The position numbers were made by a program, and so were the translations under genes. From JAFIHK01 sp041441455 (GTDB lineage Bacteria; Bacteroidota; Bacteroidia; Bacteroidales; UBA932), in the NCBI GenBank assembly GCA_041441455.1, contig JASDTB010000099.1:1-44124 (forward strand): a stretch of DNA of 44,124 bases, given 5' to 3'. This document shows, one piece after another, positions 39,776 through 44,124 of the stretch. The notes below the pieces were generated by a model. The model searched no databases. It was not told where the DNA came from and worked only from the letters and a program-made list of their open reading frames with translations. Every line of letters begins with the position of its first letter. The stretch's first letter is position 1.

Positions 39776-42700
39776 ATGAAAAAGAGTGTGCTTTTGCTGC
39801 CATTGTTATTGTTGTCTTTAGGGTCGTGCAACGATAATAAAATTAATTCTGTTGAAAATAAAGCAACCGAAGATTTTTTCGAGGTCAATGATACTAGCGA
39901 TTATCAAGAATTTATTGTTGTTCCAGTAAAAGTTAAAGCTGCAGCTCCTAAATCCAAAATTTTGCGTGAGGCAAACAAGAGCTACTATAGCACTAAAAGT
40001 ATAATTTCAAAAAAGCCAGATAGTCTTAAGGTCACTCTAAGGAAGTCGTCCAAATTAGCCACTCCAGAAGTTGTAAAATCTGCACCAAATCCTATTGCAT
40101 CGAAAGTACCTCAAATAGTTGAGGTTAAGGATCCTTCTGTGAAGGATGTAAATCCATATAATTTCTTTAGTTATAGTAAACTACATGGGCTACGTCAAGA
40201 TCAAATTCGTTCAATGACTAATGATAGATTTGGTAACCTTTGGCTTGGAACTGATGATGGTCTTACAAGATATGATGGAAAGTTTTTTTCACACTATACT
40301 ACAGAACAAGGTCTTAATAACAATTTAGTCTTATTTGTCTATTATGACACTAAGGGTAATATTTGGCTAGGCACTTTTAGAGGAGGTGTTACAAAATTCG
40401 ACGGAGTAACATTCACTACATATACGACAGAAAATGGATTAGTTAATAATGTAGTAAATGCAATCTATGAAGACAAGTCAGGAAGAATGTGGTTTTCTAC
40501 TGGCGGTGGTATATCTTGTTTTGATGGTGTTAATATGACATCTTGGAATGATTCGGATGGATTGCCAAATAATGATGTAAGATATATTATTCAAGATACC
40601 TCTGGTGGATTTTGGATTGCAACACACGGAGGAGGTGTCTCCTATTTTAATGAAAAGGATTTCTTTACGGCTTCTGTTCAAGATGGTTTCCCAGCAACAC
40701 ATATCAGTGTGATGTTGAAAGCAAAGGATGGAAAAATTGTATTTGGAACAACAAACAATGGGCTTATAATTTACGATGGCAAAAGATTCGTAAATTTCAC
40801 CGAAAAGCAAGGATTGGTTAGTAATTCTATTCGCTCTTTAATGGAAGATGCCGAAGGTAATCTATGGATTGGCACAGCAGATTCTGGTTTGAGCCGTTTT
40901 GATGGAGATAGCTTCGATAACATTGGTGCAACAGAAGGCTTGATGTCGACTGCTATAAAATGCTCTGTTCAAGATTATGATGGCGGTATTTGGTTCGGTA
41001 CTAGAGGGGCCGGTTTAGTTAAGTATAATGGAGATAAATTTAGAAACATAACACGTAGTGAAGGATTAAGTGAAAGCAGAGTGATTTCTATCGCTCAAGA
41101 TCGTGATAAGAATCTATGGTTGGGTACATTTGGTGGTTATGTAACTAAAATTGTGGCAAGAGATAGTTCTGGTACTAAAGTTTTTGAAAATCTATATTAT
41201 AATGATAACTCTGGACTTACAAATAGCAGGATTTACTCAGTTATTTTAGATTCTAAAGGCAGAGTTGTGGTTGGTTCTGATGGTGGTGGTATCACTTATA
41301 TCGATAAAAAGAGAATGAGTTTTTATACTGCAAATGAAGGTCTTGTAAATAACGCTGTCAGGAATGTAATTCAAACTAAAAGTGGAGATTATTGGATTTC
41401 GACATATGGAGGGGGAATTTCCAGATTTGATGGAGAATATTTTTATAACTATTCGAAGAAAAATGGTTTTACTACTGATAATATACTCTGCTCTATGGAG
41501 GCCTCTGATGGTAAAATATGGTTTGCAACCGATGGTGGCGGACTCTTCGTCTATGATGGAATAAAGTTTCGTCAATTCAATAAGCAAAAAGGATTTTTTA
41601 GTGATGTCGTTTACTCTTTGGCTCAAGACAAACTTGGAAGGATTTGGATTGGTACAGGGGGAGAGGGGTTAATCTGTTATGATGGTAAGGTTTTCCGACG
41701 ATTCGATGAACATCAAGGGCTAAATAATAATTATATAATGAGTTTACTTGTTGATAGAGATGGTAATCTGATTTCGGGAACAAGATTTGGAATCAATGTT
41801 TTGAAACATGAACAGATTGATTCTGTTTTAATACCTAGCTATTTACCATTTTTCCAAAGTTTTGGATATCATGATGGTTTCACTGGAATTGGTACAAATT
41901 TGGGTTCTCTTTTTCAATCTCAAGATGGAACAATATATGTAGGAACAAATGATCGGCTAACGACTTTCAAAATTGAGGATTTGGTAAAAGAGACAAAAAT
42001 TCCGTCGCTTCATTTATCTGGTGTTAAGTTATTTGGGGAGACAATTCAATGGCAGGAGATTCATGCAAACAAGGATTCTGTTTTTGTTTTAGAAAATGGA
42101 TTAAAACTAAATGGAATATCTTTTAATCAGTCGGTTCCTTTCTACGATATACCTGAGGATTTAAGACTATCTCACAATTTAAATTATGTAACCTTTGATT
42201 TTATTGGAATTTCAATGTCTAATTCTAATCATGTTAAATATCAATATTATTTAGATGGATTAGAGGATAAATGGAGTTTGCCTTCTGATAAGACAGAGGT
42301 TTCATATGCTAACTTGGGTAGTGGAAAATATACATTTAGGGTAAGAGCTGTAGAATGGACTGGTAAATTTAGTAATGAGATTGCTTACACTTTTACAATC
42401 AATCCTCCTTGGTGGAAAACGATTTGGTTTTATTTTGGCCTAATTGCCCTAGTTATCTCTACAATCATTAATAGTATTTTATACAGGGAGCGTAAGTTGA
42501 AGCAGGAGAATGAGCTTCTTGAGAGGAAAGTTAATGATCAAACTCACGAATTGACAGAGAAGAATATTGAGCTTTCTCAATTAATTAAGGAGAAAGATAA
42601 GCTATTCTCGATTATTGCTCACGACTTAAAAGGTCCTTTTAATAGCTTTTTGGGGTTAACTCAGATAATGGCAGAAGAGATGAATAATTTAACAATGAAT

Positions 42701-43270
42701 GAGTTAAAAGACATTGCAACAAAGATGAAACGCTCTGCCAATAACCTCTATAATCTTTTGGATAATCTGCTTACATGGTCTCGAATTCAGCAAGGGGCGC
42801 TCTCTTTTAATCCTCAGAAGGTTTCTCTTAATGAAGCTACTTTAGAGGTTTGCTCTTTAATTGGTGAGACGGCTAATACAAAAGGGATTGATTTAAAAAT
42901 AGAGATTGGGGACGATATGTTTGCTTTTGCTGATCAAAATATGCTTGATGTTGTTCTTCGTAATTTGCTTTCGAATGCTGTAAAGTTTTCTAATAGGGGT
43001 GGTGTTGTTAGAGTTGCTGCTGAGGTTTTGGATCAAGACAAAATTTTGGTTAAAGTTTCTGATCAGGGAATTGGTATGCCTACTGAAATGATTCAGAGTT
43101 TATTCAAGGTTAATGCAAAGGTAAATAGGAGTGGAACTGATGGGGAGCCTAGTACTGGATTGGGTTTATTGCTGTGCAAGGAGTTTGTGGAGAAAAATGG
43201 GGGCAGTATAAGTGTTGAGAGTAAGGTTGGTGAGGGTACTACATTTAGCTTTACTTTGTTGAGAGGGTAG
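39776..43270 (+). CDS. Two-propeller sensor histidine kinase (Reg_prop/Y_Y_Y type) without output domain
   Basis: 1164 residues from ATG 39776. It begins with a lipoprotein-like signal (MKKSVLLLPLLLLSLGSC, Cys18), then a low-complexity stretch (about 20-120). About 14 beta-propeller blades follow (GNLWLGTDDGLTRYDG pattern, about 130-720), enough for two seven-bladed propellers, then a Y_Y_Y domain (YQYYLDGLEDKW), a membrane span at about 882-906, a coiled coil, HisKA with His949 (FSIIAHDLKGP) and HATPase with NLLSNAVKFS and STGLGLLL. It ends right after HATPase: no receiver and no AraC domain, unlike the hybrid one-protein systems of Bacteroides. No response regulator is adjacent. A longer frame from TTG 39740 crosses the promoter. 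Confidence 0.93.
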   Translation: MKKSVLLLPLLLLSLGSCNDNKINSVENKATEDFFEVNDTSDYQEFIVVPVKVKAAAPKSKILREANKSYYSTKSIISKKPDSLKVTLRKSSKLATPEVVKSAPNPIASKVPQIVEVKDPSVKDVNPYNFFSYSKLHGLRQDQIRSMTNDRFGNLWLGTDDGLTRYDGKFFSHYTTEQGLNNNLVLFVYYDTKGNIWLGTFRGGVTKFDGVTFTTYTTENGLVNNVVNAIYEDKSGRMWFSTGGGISCFDGVNMTSWNDSDGLPNNDVRYIIQDTSGGFWIATHGGGVSYFNEKDFFTASVQDGFPATHISVMLKAKDGKIVFGTTNNGLIIYDGKRFVNFTEKQGLVSNSIRSLMEDAEGNLWIGTADSGLSRFDGDSFDNIGATEGLMSTAIKCSVQDYDGGIWFGTRGAGLVKYNGDKFRNITRSEGLSESRVISIAQDRDKNLWLGTFGGYVTKIVARDSSGTKVFENLYYNDNSGLTNSRIYSVILDSKGRVVVGSDGGGITYIDKKRMSFYTANEGLVNNAVRNVIQTKSGDYWISTYGGGISRFDGEYFYNYSKKNGFTTDNILCSMEASDGKIWFATDGGGLFVYDGIKFRQFNKQKGFFSDVVYSLAQDKLGRIWIGTGGEGLICYDGKVFRRFDEHQGLNNNYIMSLLVDRDGNLISGTRFGINVLKHEQIDSVLIPSYLPFFQSFGYHDGFTGIGTNLGSLFQSQDGTIYVGTNDRLTTFKIEDLVKETKIPSLHLSGVKLFGETIQWQEIHANKDSVFVLENGLKLNGISFNQSVPFYDIPEDLRLSHNLNYVTFDFIGISMSNSNHVKYQYYLDGLEDKWSLPSDKTEVSYANLGSGKYTFRVRAVEWTGKFSNEIAYTFTINPPWWKTIWFYFGLIALVISTIINSILYRERKLKQENELLERKVNDQTHELTEKNIELSQLIKEKDKLFSIIAHDLKGPFNSFLGLTQIMAEEMNNLTMNELKDIATKMKRSANNLYNLLDNLLTWSRIQQGALSFNPQKVSLNEATLEVCSLIGETANTKGIDLKIEIGDDMFAFADQNMLDVVLRNLLSNAVKFSNRGGVVRVAAEVLDQDKILVKVSDQGIGMPTEMIQSLFKVNAKVNRSGTDGEPSTGLGLLLCKEFVEKNGGSISVESKVGEGTTFSFTLLRG

Positions 43271-43275
43271 ATTGA

Positions 43276-43333
43276 GAGATTGGGATTACCGAGCGACAGC
43301 GAGGTGATTCGGTTTTTTGGGGGACTATACAAT
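43276..43333. repeat. Palindromic repeat, copy 1 (inverted loop)
   Basis: GGGATTACC (43282-43290), 12-bp loop GAGCGACAGCGA (43291-43302), GGTGATTCG, a T6 run, GGGGGA and TACAAT. It matches copies 2 and 3 outside the loop; the loop is the exact reverse complement of theirs. It starts 6 bp after the kinase stop and could end its transcript. Confidence 0.8.
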
Positions 43334-43462
43334 TACTATGTTTTATTTCACTTGTCTTCCAAAAAATAAAATCGAAGAGTTAGTTCGTTTAAATCATTGT
43401 ATGTATTTATATTATATGTTTTAAATATTGATCTTTTTTTAATAATATTGCCAAAATAGTAT

Positions 43463-43470
43463 TATTTTTG
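43463..43470 (+). promoter_or_regulatory. -7 promoter box TATTTTTG before small lipoprotein gene
   Basis: Perfect TAnnTTTG, 10 bp before ATG 43481. No clear -33 element in the AT-rich sequence upstream. Confidence 0.5.
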
Positions 43471-43480
43471 AAAAAAAACT

Positions 43481-43816
43481 ATGTATAAACTTATATTATT
43501 TATTTCATTCTTTTGCGTGTTATCATGCAATAATAGTAATCCTGATTCTTCAGATCGTAAAGAAGAAACTATTAACTTATTTGATTCGTCATCTGTAAAA
43601 AAAGGTATAATTACATCTGTTGTTGATAGCTACGATGTTAAAGTAGTAAACCTTTGGAGTACAAAAAAAGATGATAGATATATAATTGATAAAATGAAAA
43701 CAGGTGATTCTGTTATTGTTTTAGGAGAAGATGATTATTACATATATCTTCAATTATGTAGAACAGGAAACAAAGGATTTTGCATGAAGGAGTATGTTAT
43801 TAAATCTGATAATTGA
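43481..43816 (+). CDS. Small predicted lipoprotein, SH3-like
   Basis: 111 residues. The N-terminus MYKLILFISFFCVLSC is a lipoprotein signal with lipobox VLSC and acceptor Cys16, followed by a Ser/Asn/Asp-rich linker as in many Bacteroidota lipoproteins. Residues about 50-108 (VDSYDVKVVNLWS ... GDSVIVLGEDDYYIYLQL ... GFCMKEYV) look like a bacterial SH3 domain, which often binds cell wall. Two further Cys (LCRTGNKGFC) could form a disulfide. Family not recognised beyond this. It has its own promoter box and lies between palindromic repeats. Confidence 0.75.
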   Translation: MYKLILFISFFCVLSCNNSNPDSSDRKEETINLFDSSSVKKGIITSVVDSYDVKVVNLWSTKKDDRYIIDKMKTGDSVIVLGEDDYYIYLQLCRTGNKGFCMKEYVIKSDN

Positions 43817-43929
43817 GTAGACTTTGAATGATGAATCTAAAACGATGTTGTTTTCAATCATAAATGGATTTTATATTATTGTCTAAATTCCAATTCAATT
43901 ATCACCTTGGCAAATTGTTGTTTAATAGT

Positions 43930-43996
43930 AAATATTTAAGCGATTGGGATTACCTCGCTGTCGCTCGGTGATCCCGTTTTTGGGGGAGCCTACAAT
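43930..43996. repeat. Palindromic repeat, copy 2
   Basis: 67-bp unit: AAATATTTAAG, GATTGGGATTACC, loop TCGCTGTCGCTC, GGTGATCCCG, T5, GGGGGAGCCTACAAT. The stem is nine pairs with one G-T wobble. It is identical to copy 3 except for one base at 43941 (c versus a). Confidence 0.85.
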
Positions 43997-44057
43997 GAAA
44001 AACAAAATAAGAGGCTTTGTTCAAACTTATTTGTAGTTGTTCAATGTTATTAATTGG

Positions 44058-44124
44058 AAATATTTAAGAGATTGGGATTACCTCGCTGTCGCTCGGTGAT
44101 CCCGTTTTTGGGGGAGCCTACAAT
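44058..44124. repeat. Palindromic repeat, copy 3, ends at window edge
   Basis: The same 67-bp unit as copy 2, 128 bp downstream of it, ending exactly on the last base of the window. The 61 bp between the copies (43997-44057) is AT-rich with no feature I can name. The 43817-44124 stretch otherwise has no gene. Confidence 0.85.

Overview
The window is AT-rich, densely coded bacterial chromosome and almost certainly comes from the phylum Bacteroidota, probably order Bacteroidales. The evidence is the gene set (cydAB with a DUF4492 partner, a five-repeat DUF349 protein beside yidC, a 30-residue Lys/Arg-rich peptide between HU and RNase G, and a two-propeller Reg_prop/Y_Y_Y sensor kinase). Many genes also carry a TAnnTTTG -7 promoter box and have no Shine-Dalgarno sequence. 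I see no tRNA, rRNA, CRISPR array, prophage, transposase or complete insertion sequence.

Layout. 1-443: 3' end of an unidentified gene. 518-3492 (-): DUF4492-cydA-cydB, a cytochrome bd oxidase operon. 3582-6046 (+): a Tat-exported DUF362 protein and a membrane polyferredoxin that looks like a NapH-NapG fusion. 6079-6756 (-): trmD. 6835-11202 (+): DUF349 protein, yidC, PLP-homeostasis protein. 11237-15775 (-): ung, lon and an Omp85-like protein. 15933-17972 (+): HU, a tiny basic protein, a strong hairpin, RNase G. 17969-22115 (-): MATE transporter, GT39 glycosyltransferase, THUMP-like methyltransferase, with overlapping ends. 22211-26425 (+): phosphohexomutase and a GH3 enzyme with a decayed beta-lactamase-like tail. 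26409-30569 (-): queE, two papain-like C1 peptidases, pssA and a lone receiver protein. 30697-32832 (+): a ClpB that lacks its N-terminal domain.

32833-34531 has no credible gene. It is a patchwork of repeats: a 162-bp element with perfect 20-bp inverted ends, a 13-bp minisatellite, two diverged copies of a roughly 163-bp element bounded by palindromes, an 8-bp microsatellite and several short direct repeats. 34532-37442 (-) holds peroxiredoxin, ABC-F ATPase and OsmC protein. 37580-39714 (+) is a tight Crp/Fnr regulator - unknown protein - MtaA/UroD-type methyltransferase cassette. 39776-43270 (+) is a large sensor kinase with no regulator beside it. 43271-44124 holds a small lipoprotein gene and three copies of a palindromic repeat; in one the 12-bp loop is exactly inverted, and the last copy ends on the final base of the window.

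Functionally most of this is housekeeping: oxygen scavenging, tRNA modification, membrane-protein insertion, proteolysis, DNA repair, lipid and envelope metabolism. The points most worth a second look are the NapH-NapG-like fusion with DUF362, the ClpB without N-domain, the Crp-unknown-MtaA cassette, the hairpin before RNase G and the palindromic repeat families. Several genes have a longer reading frame opening at TTG or GTG inside or against the promoter box; for those I give the downstream ATG as start.
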